Assembly: GCA_002205125.1 (NCBI GenBank)
Contig: NIOE01000006.1
Location: 310,001 to 374,000 of the forward strand
Source of the DNA: Roseateles noduli
GTDB taxonomy: Bacteria; Pseudomonadota; Gammaproteobacteria; Burkholderiales; Burkholderiaceae_C
DNA length: 64,000 nt
Direction: 5' to 3'
In this document: positions 18,180 through 27,347 of the stretch, piece after piece
How the letters are laid out: each line of letters starts with the position of its first letter
How positions within the stretch are numbered: the first letter of the stretch is position 1
Position numbers and translations under genes: made by a program
The notes under the pieces: model-generated
The model's input: the letters and a program-made list of their open reading frames with translations, nothing else
What the model was told of the DNA's origin: nothing
Databases searched by the model: none

Positions 18180-18521
18180 CTGAGCACCGAGAGGGGCAAG
18201 TCCGTGCCGGGCGCGGGCGCGTGCGCAGGCGTCGTCGCCGATGCCCAGCGGCGCGCGCATGCCGAAGTCGCGGCACGGCGACGGCCGCCATTCGTAGATG
18301 CCGCAGCCGGCGCGCTCGCCCACCTTGCCCTGCAAGGCGGCGCAGCGCGGTCGCGCATGATCGGTGCCGCGCATGCGGCAGGTCGAGTCCGTGACCTCCA
18401 CCGTCAAGCCGTCCGGCACGCTGCCGCCTTCGCTCAGCAGCTCCTGGCGCGAGAAGTCGACGCGGAAACTCGCGCAGCAGGCACCGCAGCGGGTGCAGGG
18501 GTTGTCGGCGAAGACGGACAT
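18177..18521 (-). CDS. YkgJ-family cysteine-cluster protein
   Basis: 114-residue protein of the YkgJ/CxxCxxCC (zinc- or iron-chelating) family. It starts MSVFADNPCTRCGACCASFR, with Cys9, Cys12, Cys15 and Cys16, and has further Cys in STCRMRG, PRCAAL, GCGIYEWRPSPCRDF and DDACARAR. The spacing fits an oxidation-sensitive metal or Fe-S site. It starts five bases after the stop of the kinase-UspA gene, so it is translated from the same message. Its function is unknown; it could act as a redox input for the kinase, which is inference from position. Confidence 0.85.
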   Translation of the reverse strand: MSVFADNPCTRCGACCASFRVDFSRQELLSEGGSVPDGLTVEVTDSTCRMRGTDHARPRCAALQGKVGERAGCGIYEWRPSPCRDFGMRAPLGIGDDACARARARHGLAPLGAQ

Positions 18522-18526
18522 GACGC

Positions 18527-20059
18527 TCAGTTCGACGCCGACGGGCTGATCAGCGTGCTGTCGGGCGGCGGCGGATCGTCGGGAAGCACGGGCTCGCGCA
18601 CGACTGTGACGGTGCAGGCGCACTGCGAGACGACCTGCGCCGACACGCTGCCCAGGTAGCGCCGCATCATCGAGTTGGCGCGCGCGCCCATCACGACGTG
18701 ATCGACGCCGGTCTTGGCGGCGAACTCGATCAGGGCGTCCGCGGCGTCCGGCGCCTCCAGCACGTGGAAGGTCAGGCGGCCGTCTTCGAGCGCCAGTTCC
18801 CGCGTCATCGGATGCGCCCAGTTCTTCAGCGCGATCAGCTGCTGCACGTGATGGCTGCGGCCCTGCGCGTCGGTCAGCTCGTCCATGCCGATGCGGTTGG
18901 TCTTCATCACGCCGACGCAGGCGAGCCGCGCGCCGGGCTCCGTCTGCATCAGGCGGCGGACGATCTCGCGCAGTTCCTCGAGCAGGGCCGGCGTCGCGCC
19001 CAGCACATCGACCGCGGCCATGATGACCGGGCTGCGCGCCACCTGCGCGCCGACCGAGGCGGGCGCCTGCGGCTCCTCGCCCATGGCCAGGAACCAGCGC
19101 TTGAAGCGCCGCACCATGCCGCTGCGCTGCAGCTTGTGCGCGCGCGCCGTCAGCGGCACCGCGTCGGGACGCTGCAGGTCCAGCGCGAGCTGCGCGGCGC
19201 TCTGGTAGCGGCGTTCGGCGCGGACCTCCAGGCAGTGCAGCACGATCTCCTGGAACCACGGCGGCAGCTCAGGCCGGATCGCGCGCGGCGGGATCGGGTC
19301 GACGTAGAGCCGGCGCCTCAGCTGCCTCACGGAGGTCGGCTGGCCGAAGGGCCGCTCGCCGGTGGAGAGGTGGTACAGCATCACACCCAGCGCGAAGAGG
19401 TCGCTGCGCGGGTCGTTGCGGACGAACTGGACCTGCTCCGGCGACATGTACGGGCCGGTGCCCATGGGCAGGGAGAACTCCTCCTCCAGCAGGTCGGGCA
19501 GGAAGTCGTGCCGCGACAGGCCGAAGTCGACCAGCACCACGGTGCCGTCGGGCCGCAGCAGGATGTTGCTGGGCTTGATGTCGAGGTGCACCAGATGCTG
19601 GCGGTGCAGGTCGGTCAGCGCATGCGCGACCTGGATGCCGATCTCGACGACCTCCACCAGCGGCAGCGGGGCCAGGTCCAGGCGCGGGCGCAGGCTTTCG
19701 GCCTCGATGCGCTCCATGACGATGTAGGCCTGCCGGCGCCAGTCGCCGCGCGCGACGAAACGCGGCACGTGCGGGCCCTTGAGCGCCGGCATGATCATCT
19801 GCTCGACCTCGAAGCCGACGATGCTGGCCGGGTCCTCGCCGCCCTTGATGCGGGGGACCTTCATGATCAGCGGGAAGTCTTCCGCCGGATGCGCGGGATC
19901 CGCCGGATCCTGCCGCCGCACCTGCCAGAGGTTGGCCATGCCGCCCTGGTGCAGCCGCGCCTCGAGCACGAAACCGTCCAGCACCTGACCGGGTTGCAGC
20001 GGCGAGGTGATTGGGACCGGGACTGAAGGTGGAGCGTGCGTCGAGTGGGCGTCGTTCAT
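18527..20059 (-). CDS. Serine/threonine protein kinase fused to a UspA domain
   Basis: 510-residue protein with no transmembrane segment. The kinase domain spans about residues 28-300: glycine loop LHQGGMANLW, Lys67 in LIMKVPR, catalytic loop HLDIKPSN (Asp160; HLD rather than HRD), DFG at 178-180 and the APE-like YMSPEQV. Residues 344-488 form a universal-stress-protein domain ending VVMGARANSMMRRYLGSVSAQV, the ATP-binding Gly-x2-Gly-x9-Gly-Ser pattern. The ATG at 20059 has AAGGAA upstream. Kinase and Usp in one chain suggests phosphorylation responding to nucleotide or stress state. The YkgJ gene follows at once. Confidence 0.9.
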   Translation of the reverse strand: MNDAHSTHAPPSVPVPITSPLQPGQVLDGFVLEARLHQGGMANLWQVRRQDPADPAHPAEDFPLIMKVPRIKGGEDPASIVGFEVEQMIMPALKGPHVPRFVARGDWRRQAYIVMERIEAESLRPRLDLAPLPLVEVVEIGIQVAHALTDLHRQHLVHLDIKPSNILLRPDGTVVLVDFGLSRHDFLPDLLEEEFSLPMGTGPYMSPEQVQFVRNDPRSDLFALGVMLYHLSTGERPFGQPTSVRQLRRRLYVDPIPPRAIRPELPPWFQEIVLHCLEVRAERRYQSAAQLALDLQRPDAVPLTARAHKLQRSGMVRRFKRWFLAMGEEPQAPASVGAQVARSPVIMAAVDVLGATPALLEELREIVRRLMQTEPGARLACVGVMKTNRIGMDELTDAQGRSHHVQQLIALKNWAHPMTRELALEDGRLTFHVLEAPDAADALIEFAAKTGVDHVVMGARANSMMRRYLGSVSAQVVSQCACTVTVVREPVLPDDPPPPDSTLISPSASN

Positions 20060-20100
20060 CGATTCCTTGGCACTTCTACCGCCGCTGGCCCTCACCCCCG

Positions 20101-20124
20101 CCCTCTCCCGCAAGCGGGAGAGGG
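20101..20124. terminator. 10-bp perfect hairpin downstream of the phosphoesterase gene
   Basis: CCCTCTCCCG (20101-20110), loop CAAG, CGGGAGAGGG (20115-20124). It lies between the stop of the phosphoesterase gene and the start of the kinase gene, both leftward. There is no T-run on the minus strand, so it may be a repeat-type or Rho-linked element rather than a classical terminator. Confidence 0.5.
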
Positions 20125-20150
20125 AGCAAGAGGGTGGGCGTCAACGACCA

Positions 20151-20909
20151 TCAGCGGCCAGCGACGAGCCGTTGCGCGAGGCGGTCCGCGAGTCCTGCCG
20201 GCAGGCCGGGTGCGGCGCGCAGCGCGGCGGCGGCGGCTTCGACATCGTAGGGCACGCGCTGGAAGCTGAGTTCCTCGCTGTCGTGGTCGAACAGGGCGTA
20301 GGCGGCGGCCGGGTTGCCGTCGCGCGGCTGGCCGCAGGCGCCGGGGATCACGAGCCACTGCCGGTTGGGCAGCAGCGGGATCGGCACGCCGGGCTGCGGC
20401 TTGAAGTCGCCCGCCTTGCCGGTGCCGGAGAGGTGGTACAGCATCGGCTCGTGCATGTGGCCGCAGAAGGTGTAGCGGCACTCGGTCGCGTGCAGGCTGC
20501 GCATCGCCTCCAGCCGGCCCTGCACGTAGGCGAAGCCGGTCGGGTCGAACGCGTTGGCGTGGACGTAGAGGCAGTCTTCCTCTTCCTCCGACATCGGCAG
20601 CGAGGCCAGGAAGGCCAACTGGTCGTCGGTAAGTCTCGCGCGGGTCCAGGTGATCGCGGCGCGGGCGTCCTCGTTCATCGTGGGGCGGGGTCCCTGCGTC
20701 ACGCCGAGGTCGTGGTTGCCGGCGACGGCGATGGCGCCTTCCGCGCGCAAGGCCCGCACCTGGTCCACCACCCAGCCGGGATCGCTGCCGTAGCCGACAT
20801 AGTCGCCCAGGAGCGCGAAATGCCGCGCGCCCTGCCGCCGGGCATGGTCGAGGACGGCCTCGAAGGCCTGGCGGTTGGCGTGCAGGTCGGAGATCAGTGC
20901 GGTCTTCAT
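20151..20909 (-). CDS. Calcineurin-like metallophosphoesterase (YfcE/diadenosine-type)
   Basis: 252-residue cytoplasmic metallophosphoesterase. All metal-binding blocks are in order: ISDLHAN (residues 6-12), LLGDYVGYGSDPG, VAGNHD, LYVHANAFDP and CGHMHEPM. This matches single-domain phosphodiesterases of the YfcE / PP-family type that act on phosphodiesters, Ap4A or phosphoproteins. The ATG at 20909 gives a start typical of the family; the frame extends further upstream without support. No clear Shine-Dalgarno is seen. It is tandem with the kinase gene 91 bases downstream, so a phosphoprotein role is possible but unproven. Confidence 0.88.
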   Translation of the reverse strand: MKTALISDLHANRQAFEAVLDHARRQGARHFALLGDYVGYGSDPGWVVDQVRALRAEGAIAVAGNHDLGVTQGPRPTMNEDARAAITWTRARLTDDQLAFLASLPMSEEEEDCLYVHANAFDPTGFAYVQGRLEAMRSLHATECRYTFCGHMHEPMLYHLSGTGKAGDFKPQPGVPIPLLPNRQWLVIPGACGQPRDGNPAAAYALFDHDSEELSFQRVPYDVEAAAAALRAAPGLPAGLADRLAQRLVAGR

Positions 20910-21190
20910 GGCAACGGGGGGGATGCGAACGGCAAGGATGCCACGCGCGGCTGACGTCAACCTTCGCAAGTTGGCGAGGGGCGGACGGCGGACGCCCCGC
21001 AGCGCGTCCCAGCCCCCCCCGAAGCGGAGGGGCTCGCCCCCTCCGGATGGGTGAGGGAGGGCGCAGTCGCGGGTTTGACGCGTTGTGGCGGGCCCGACCT
21101 TTGCTAATCTGGCCGGTGACATGGGACGCCAGGAGGCGATGTGACGAGCGCGCACCGCCGCCGGCAGTTCCGGCATGGGAGAGAAAAAAG
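20910..21190. other. 281-base divergent gap with a GC hairpin
   Basis: Region between the phosphoesterase start and the binding-protein start. It holds a hairpin CGGAGGGG-CTCGC-CCCTCCG (about 21025-21045) of the kind scattered through GC-rich genomes, and a ribosome-binding site GGGAGA before the gene at 21191. No other feature is evident, and I cannot place a promoter with confidence. Confidence 0.4.
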
Positions 21191-22009
21191 ATGAAGACGT
21201 TGGAATTCGGGGCGCTGGCGCTGGGCCTGCTGCTGGCCGTCACGGCCGCGCGGGCGGATTGCTCGCGGCCGATCCGCGTGCCGCTGGCGCCGATCGGCAT
21301 GAGCGTGGTGACCTCCGGCGGCGAGGTCAGCGGCGTCTATCCGGACCTGCTGCGCAAGGTCGCGGCGGAGACCGGCTGCCAGTTCGATTTCGGCGTCGTG
21401 CCGCGGGCGCGGGTCGAGGCGATGTACGCCGGCGGCGGCGCGGACCTGCTGGTGCCGGCGACGCGGACCACGCAGCGCGACCTGCACGGCGATTTCATCC
21501 CGATGATGAAGGCGCGGGCGATGCTGATCTCGATCTCCTCGGACCGCGCGGCGGTCGAGAGCCTGGCCGAACTCGGCGAGCGGCGCGAGCTGCGCGTGGT
21601 GGTGGTGCGCGGCTTCGACTATGGCGAGCCGTACCAGCAACTGCTGACGACGCTGAAGGCGCAACGCCGGCTGGTGGTGGAGGCCGACGTGGCGGCGGTG
21701 GTGCGCGCGCTGGAGCGCAACCTGGCGGACGTGACGGTGATGGCGCCGTCCATCCTCGCGGGCACGCTGCTGCAGGACTCGAAGACGCGGCCGCTGCTGG
21801 ACCGGCTGCGGCTGGAGCCGATGACGGAACTCGGCTGGACCGACAGCGGGATCTACCTCTCGCGACACCTGCCGGCGAAGGACCGCGAGGTGCTGAGCGA
21901 CGCGCTGGAGCGGAACTCGCGCTCCGGCGCGGTCTGGAAGACGCTGCAGAAGCATTACCCGGCCGGCTCGTACGAGGACGGCCTGAAGGCGATCGTGGCG
22001 CCGAGGTAG
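21191..22009 (+). CDS. Periplasmic solute-binding protein, family 3 type
   Basis: 272-residue exported protein. GGGAGA about ten bases upstream sets the ATG at 21191, and a signal peptide ends ARADC. The mature protein follows the extracellular solute-binding family 3 plan: IRVPLAPIGM, SGVYPDLLRKVAAETGCQFDF and RVEAMYAGGGADLLVPATRT. That group binds amino acids or serves as a sensor input. No permease or ATPase genes lie nearby, so it is an orphan. The first mature residue is Cys, but the preceding sequence is not a clear lipobox. Confidence 0.8.
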   Translation: MKTLEFGALALGLLLAVTAARADCSRPIRVPLAPIGMSVVTSGGEVSGVYPDLLRKVAAETGCQFDFGVVPRARVEAMYAGGGADLLVPATRTTQRDLHGDFIPMMKARAMLISISSDRAAVESLAELGERRELRVVVVRGFDYGEPYQQLLTTLKAQRRLVVEADVAAVVRALERNLADVTVMAPSILAGTLLQDSKTRPLLDRLRLEPMTELGWTDSGIYLSRHLPAKDREVLSDALERNSRSGAVWKTLQKHYPAGSYEDGLKAIVAPR

Positions 22010-22079
22010 CGCTCGTCCCGCGCGCGGCGGTTGTCGCGCGACCATCACTGAAATGCGCTCAGATTGACTTGGATGGGCA

Positions 22080-22988
22080 ATGGCGCGCGACACCTCTGAC
22101 GCGAAGAATGCGCAGCTCGTTGTGTTGCGAGGGGCGCAGGAGATGGCTGCTTCGACTTCCTTGTCAGATCTGGTGATCCGCCGTGAGGGCGCGGACGCGT
22201 CCGAGCGGTTCACGCGCGGTTTCCCGGACTTCGATCCCGAGTGGACTCGCGGCTTGATCGAGCACTTGCGGCAATCCGGTGCGCAGGTCATCGAGGATCA
22301 AGCTGACGCGACCTGTCAGCTGATTCGATTTCAGGGCCCCCGTCGAGATCGACTGGCTTTGCGGATCTATCCGAATCGCACTTTGCAGGTCGATGGCGTG
22401 CACGGTGAACTGCTGACGTGGGCCCTCGATTTCCTTCGCGAGGTGATGCCGCTCGATCGCATCCTCGCGCAGCAGGTCGAGATCTACCGGCTGCCCGTGA
22501 GCATCGCCGAAATCAAAAGTCTGTTCGCCTCACGGGCGCCGACCGCAGACCACGTCCTCGCTCCCGAGATCCTGGTTCAACTGACCTCGGCAGTCGCGCT
22601 GTGCAAGATCGACATGCCGCTGCAGGATTACTCTGCACTGGCCTTTCCAGCGCTGCGCGGGCTCGAAGGCTTCTGCTTCCAGGTGCTGGGCAAGGAGTGC
22701 GGCTTTCAACCGTCGATGCGGCATCGCCTGGGCGAGTACTTCGAGTCCTCGAATGCCAGGTTTGTCCTGCGATCGATCTATGCCAGCGATGCGTCGGTCG
22801 TTCAGCAGTTCGTGCTGAACCGGTGCTATCACCTCTGGCACAACATGAGGCACCGTCTGTTCCACATGGGCGGCCTGTTGGAGCACACAGTCGTCATCGA
22901 CGATCGAGAAGCGGCGATCGACCTCGTGAACGAAGTGCTGTCCACCATCGACGACAGCTGTCAGCGACTTTTGAAAGGAAAGAAATGA
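22080..22988 (+). CDS. RnlA-like HEPN ribonuclease toxin
   Basis: 302-residue protein, toxin half of an RnlA/RnlB-type system; in E. coli RnlA degrades mRNA during T4 infection when RnlB is lost. The C-terminal domain has FPALRGLEGFCFQVLG (Glu196) and NMRHRLFHMGG, giving Arg257-x4-His262, the HEPN RNase signature. The Glu-to-Arg distance of 61 is nearly that of E. coli RnlA (reported catalytic residues E258, R318, H323). The end VVIDDREAAIDLVNEVL also resembles RnlA. It is shorter than E. coli RnlA (about 357). The start could instead be the ATG at 22143. GC content is lower than in neighbours, suggesting transfer. It overlaps the next gene by ATGA. Confidence 0.8.
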   Translation: MARDTSDAKNAQLVVLRGAQEMAASTSLSDLVIRREGADASERFTRGFPDFDPEWTRGLIEHLRQSGAQVIEDQADATCQLIRFQGPRRDRLALRIYPNRTLQVDGVHGELLTWALDFLREVMPLDRILAQQVEIYRLPVSIAEIKSLFASRAPTADHVLAPEILVQLTSAVALCKIDMPLQDYSALAFPALRGLEGFCFQVLGKECGFQPSMRHRLGEYFESSNARFVLRSIYASDASVVQQFVLNRCYHLWHNMRHRLFHMGGLLEHTVVIDDREAAIDLVNEVLSTIDDSCQRLLKGKK

Positions 22989-23347
22989 AGCACTACATCG
23001 TTTGCGAATCCCCCGACGTCGAGCGGTTCGCGGCGTGCGTACTTGCAGTGGGACCCTCGGCTCCCCTGGATGAAATGGACACGATCGAGAGCGATCTCCG
23101 CTCCAAGGGGGTGGCCGGAACGGTGGTTCTCGACGTCCTGGTCGCCAACGCCTCGCGCATCCGTCGCTATTTCACAGGTCACTTTGACGGGCGACGTTTC
23201 GATCCGCTTCGATTCGACCTGATCGATGGTGACGATCGGATGCGACGCCATTCCGCGGCGTTGCTCACCGAGCACCTGCCCATGCTGGACATGGTCATGA
23301 TGCGCCGTGATCAGCGGTATGCCGTGTCGCAAGGCATGGTGATCTGA
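22985..23347 (+). CDS. RnlB-like antitoxin
   Basis: 120-residue acidic protein beginning MKHYIVCESPDVERF. Its middle, MDTIESDLRSKG...VLDVLVANASRIRRYF...DLID, lines up by eye with E. coli RnlB (IETKL, LFDLLCANG, RF, KIID). RnlB binds RnlA and blocks it. The start overlaps the toxin stop (ATGA, 22985-22988), so both are made from one message in the toxin-first order seen in E. coli rnlAB. A bidirectional terminator follows 21 bases later. Confidence 0.78.
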   Translation: MKHYIVCESPDVERFAACVLAVGPSAPLDEMDTIESDLRSKGVAGTVVLDVLVANASRIRRYFTGHFDGRRFDPLRFDLIDGDDRMRRHSAALLTEHLPMLDMVMMRRDQRYAVSQGMVI

Positions 23348-23368
23348 GTCGGAGATCGACAGATGCAA

Positions 23369-23393
23369 CAAGGCCCGCACTCGGCGGGCCTTG
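23369..23393. terminator. Bidirectional terminator between rnlB-like and argF
   Basis: Perfect 10-bp stem CAAGGCCCGC / GCGGGCCTTG with loop ACTCG between two convergent stop codons. The plus-strand side continues with a weak T-rich tail (TTGTCACTT). Confidence 0.75.
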
Positions 23394-23418
23394 TCACTTC
23401 AGGGGCGGGGCAGGGCGC

Positions 23419-24360
<942 letters not shown>

Positions 24361-24377
24361 GAGCGTGTTCCCCGGTT

Positions 24378-25595
24378 TCATGGCGCGGGCGCGGCCAGGA
24401 AGGCCTTCACCAGCGGCACCAGGCGCGCGGCGATCTCGGCCGCTTCCGCGCTCGTGAGGACCAGCGGCGGCACCAGGCGGACGACCTTGTCGGCCGTCAC
24501 GCTCAGCAGCAGGCCGGCTTCCATCGCCTGCGTCAGCAGCACGCCGCAGGGACGGTCCAGCTCGATGCCGATCATCAGGCCGTGGCCGCGGACTTCGACA
24601 AGGCCGGACTCGCCCGCCAGGCCGTGCTCGATCGCGGCCTTCAGCTCGGCGCCCACGGTCGCGGCGTTGGCCAGCAGGCCGTCCTCTTCCATGACCGCCA
24701 GCGTCTCGACGCCCGCGCGCATCGCCAGCGGATTGCCGCCGAAGGTCGTGCCGTGGTTGCCCGGTCCGAAGACCTTGGCGGCCTTGTCGCCGCACACCAC
24801 CGCGCCGATCGGCACGCCCGAGCCCAGGCCCTTGGCCAGCGGCATCACGTCCGGCACGATGCCGGCCCACTGGTGCGCGAACCACTTGCCGGTGCGGCCG
24901 ATGCCGCATTGCACCTCGTCCAGCATCAGCAGCAGGTCGTGCTCGTCGCACAGCTTGCGCAGGGCCTTCAGGAAATCGATGTGCGCCGGGTGGATGCCGC
25001 CTTCGCCCTGGATGGTCTCCAGGAAGATCGCGGTCACGTTCGGATGCTCGGCGATGGCTTTGCGGATGGCCTCGATGTCGTTCAGCGGCACGCGGACGAA
25101 GCCCGGCACCAGCGGGCCGAAGCCCGCCTGCACCTTGGGGTTGCCGGTCGCCGACAGCGTCGCGATCGAGCGGCCGTGGAAAGCCTTCTCGAACACGATG
25201 ACCTCGGGGTTGTCGTTGCCGCGGTCATGGCCGTACTTGCGCGCGATCTTGAGCGCGGCTTCGTTGGCTTCCAGGCCGGAATTGCAGAAGAAGGCGTTGG
25301 TCAGCCCCGACAGCGCGCAGAGCCTGGCCGCGAGCTGCTCCTGCAGCGGGACGTGGTAGTAGTTGCTCGTGTGGATGAGCTTGCCCACCTGGTCCCGCAG
25401 CGCCGCCACCAGCCTCGGATGGTTGTGTCCGAGCGTGTTGACGGCGATCCCGCCGAGGCCGTCCAGGTATCGTCGGCCGGCCGTATCCCAGACCCAGACG
25501 CCTTCGCCGTGCGACAAGGCGATCGGCAGGCGGCCGTAGGTGTGCATCACGTGGGGTTCGGTCGGTGCGGCGAACGAGGAGTCCGGGGCGTTCAT
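24378..25595 (-). CDS. argD: Acetylornithine aminotransferase
   Basis: 405-residue class III PLP aminotransferase, converting N-acetylglutamate semialdehyde to N-acetylornithine; it may also act on succinyldiaminopimelate. Visible motifs are the PLP-phosphate region FFCNSGLEANEAALK, FLETIQGEGG, the PLP-nitrogen Asp226 in LMLDEVQCGIGRTG and the Schiff-base Lys255 in PLAKGLGSG. The ATG at 25595 gives the typical family start with a Tyr-Gly-Arg-Leu-Pro region near residue 20. It is first in the argD-argF operon; its leader holds a strong palindrome at 25651-25669. Confidence 0.95.
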   Translation of the reverse strand: MNAPDSSFAAPTEPHVMHTYGRLPIALSHGEGVWVWDTAGRRYLDGLGGIAVNTLGHNHPRLVAALRDQVGKLIHTSNYYHVPLQEQLAARLCALSGLTNAFFCNSGLEANEAALKIARKYGHDRGNDNPEVIVFEKAFHGRSIATLSATGNPKVQAGFGPLVPGFVRVPLNDIEAIRKAIAEHPNVTAIFLETIQGEGGIHPAHIDFLKALRKLCDEHDLLLMLDEVQCGIGRTGKWFAHQWAGIVPDVMPLAKGLGSGVPIGAVVCGDKAAKVFGPGNHGTTFGGNPLAMRAGVETLAVMEEDGLLANAATVGAELKAAIEHGLAGESGLVEVRGHGLMIGIELDRPCGVLLTQAMEAGLLLSVTADKVVRLVPPLVLTSAEAAEIAARLVPLVKAFLAAPAP

Positions 25596-25866
25596 CAAGT
25601 CTCCAAAGCGTGGGAGGGGTGGGGGGAAATCTCCAGAAGCTCCCGGCAATCCCCGGTCCGGGACCGGGGCTGGGGGAGTCGGACGATTCTACGGGTCGAC
25701 CCTGAAGTGCGAGGAGATTCCTCCTGCACAGCCATGGCAGCCGGGCTGACCAGCGCAGCCCGTCAAACCCGCCGACCATCGGGGCGAGCAGAAGCCCACG
25801 TGTGCTGCGGCGCAACACATCCAGGGCACAATAGCGGTTTTGCCGGGACGCGTGAGACCGTAGCCA
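25596..25866. promoter_or_regulatory. Divergent gap argD/DUF3579 with strong palindrome
   Basis: 271 bases. At 25651-25669 lies CCCCGGTCC-G-GGACCGGGG, a 19-base palindrome, nested within outer CTCCC/GGGAG arms. On the argD side it would lie in or near the 5' leader, about 55 bases before the start codon. A second weak stem (GGAG/CTCC) lies near 25712. An argR-type box is not evident. Confidence 0.45.
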
Positions 25867-26202
25867 ATGACTGAGCAGCCCAAGCCGCGAGAAGTGTTCA
25901 TCCAGGGGATCACCACGGATGGCCGCACCTTCCGCCCGAGCGACTGGGCCGAACGTCTGGCTGGCGCGATGTCCTGCTTCCGGCCCGGCGGCACCCGCAG
26001 CGGGCGCGACGCCTACCTCGGCTACTCCCCCTACTGCGTGCCCCGCGTCATCGACGGCATCAAGTGCGTCATCGTCAACGAGGCGCTGAAGTCCGTCGAA
26101 CCGATGGCCTGGGAGTTCGTCATGAACTTCGCCCGCGACAACAAGCTCCAGGTCGTCGACGCCTGCCTGCTGCCCGACGGGCGCGAAGCCGGCAAGACCT
26201 GA
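25867..26202 (+). CDS. DUF3579 protein
   Basis: 111-residue conserved protein of the DUF3579 family: MTEQPKPREVFIQGITTDGRTFRPSDWAERL, then FRPGG, GYSPYC and GIKCVIVNEAL, ending in an amphipathic helix. It has no signal or membrane segment. In Burkholderiales it commonly lies beside argF and rpsT, as here, where it is divergent from argD. Its function is unknown; the conserved Cys and the constant location are the only leads. Confidence 0.88.
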   Translation: MTEQPKPREVFIQGITTDGRTFRPSDWAERLAGAMSCFRPGGTRSGRDAYLGYSPYCVPRVIDGIKCVIVNEALKSVEPMAWEFVMNFARDNKLQVVDACLLPDGREAGKT

Positions 26203-26291
26203 GCATCCCGGCCCGATCGGGCCATCGCCGACCTGGTTCCATGCGTCTACGCTGACGGGTTCGCCGCGACCTCCCTACCGGGCTCCTGGAC

Positions 26292-27347
26292 ATGGCCGTC
26301 TTCACCGCCGATGCGGGTCCTCGGGCCGCCACCGTCCTGCCGGAACTGCAGCAGCTGCTGCGCCTGATCGATCAGGGCGGATCGATGCTGAACGCCCGCG
26401 AGCTCGCGACGGTGACGACGGCCGGCGGCACGCTGCCGGTAATCGGTGTGACCTTGGGCAATCCCGATCCCGCCGTCCCCGCGCTCGGTTTCATCGGCGG
26501 CGTCCACGGGCTGGAGCGCATCGGCGCGCAGGTCGTGCTGGCCTACCTCGCCAGCCTGGTGCGCCGGCTGCGCTGGGACCTCAGCCTGCATCAGCAGCTG
26601 GAGTCGCTGCGGCTGGTATTCCTGCCGGTCGTCAATCCGGGCGGGGTGCTGGCCGGCTCGCGGGCGAATCCGCAAGGCATCGACCTGATGCGCAACGCAC
26701 CGCAGGACGCGGACCGCGGCGTGCCGTTCCTGGTCGGCGGCCATCGGTTGACGCGGCTGCTGCCGTACTACCGCGGACGTGTCGACGAGCCGCTGCAGGT
26801 CGAAAGCGACGCGCTCTGCCGCTTTGTCCGCGAGGAGCTGCTGGGTCGCCCGGTCTCCATGGCCATCGACTTCCACAGCGGCTTCGGCCTGCGCGACCGC
26901 ATCTGGTTCCCGTATGCGCGCACGCGCCATCCGATGCATCACCTCGCCGAGTTCCACGCGCTGTGCGAGGTGCTCGATCAATGCCTGTCCCCGCATCCCT
27001 ACGTCATGGAGCCGCAGAGCCGGCATTACCTGACCCACGGGGACCTGTGGGACCACCTTTACGATGAGTCGCTCTCCCTTGATCGAGGGATCTTCCTGCC
27101 GATGACGCTCGAAATGGGGTCATGGTTGTGGGTGAAGAAAAACCCGCGCCAGCTACTCTCCCGGCACGGCATGTTCAATCCGCTCATCGAACACAGACAG
27201 CAGCGGGTATTGCGACGGCACATGGCCTGGATGGACTTCATGACGCGCGCGACACAGGGCGCGTTGCGCTGGTTGCCGGGGCCGGACACAAGAATCGATC
27301 ACGGGGAGCAGGCGTTGATTCGCTGGTATCGGAGGACCGCCGGATGA
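26292..27347 (+). CDS. M14-family zinc carboxypeptidase-like protein
   Basis: 351-residue metallopeptidase-fold protein of the M14 / AstE-AspA group. Zinc ligands are His72 and Glu75 in GGVHGLERIG and His195 in DFHSGFG; the catalytic Glu is probably Glu274 in TLEMGSW. There is no signal peptide, so it is cytoplasmic, as in succinylglutamate desuccinylase-like enzymes that cut small amides. It overlaps the following hydrolase gene by ATGA. A clear ribosome-binding site is lacking. The substrate is not predictable; an acylated amino acid or short peptide is plausible. Confidence 0.83.
   Translation: MAVFTADAGPRAATVLPELQQLLRLIDQGGSMLNARELATVTTAGGTLPVIGVTLGNPDPAVPALGFIGGVHGLERIGAQVVLAYLASLVRRLRWDLSLHQQLESLRLVFLPVVNPGGVLAGSRANPQGIDLMRNAPQDADRGVPFLVGGHRLTRLLPYYRGRVDEPLQVESDALCRFVREELLGRPVSMAIDFHSGFGLRDRIWFPYARTRHPMHHLAEFHALCEVLDQCLSPHPYVMEPQSRHYLTHGDLWDHLYDESLSLDRGIFLPMTLEMGSWLWVKKNPRQLLSRHGMFNPLIEHRQQRVLRRHMAWMDFMTRATQGALRWLPGPDTRIDHGEQALIRWYRRTAG

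Noticed and set aside
20101-20124. Insertion-sequence end or attachment site
   Set aside because: It is a simple hairpin of a kind common in GC-rich genomes, with no matching second end or target duplication.
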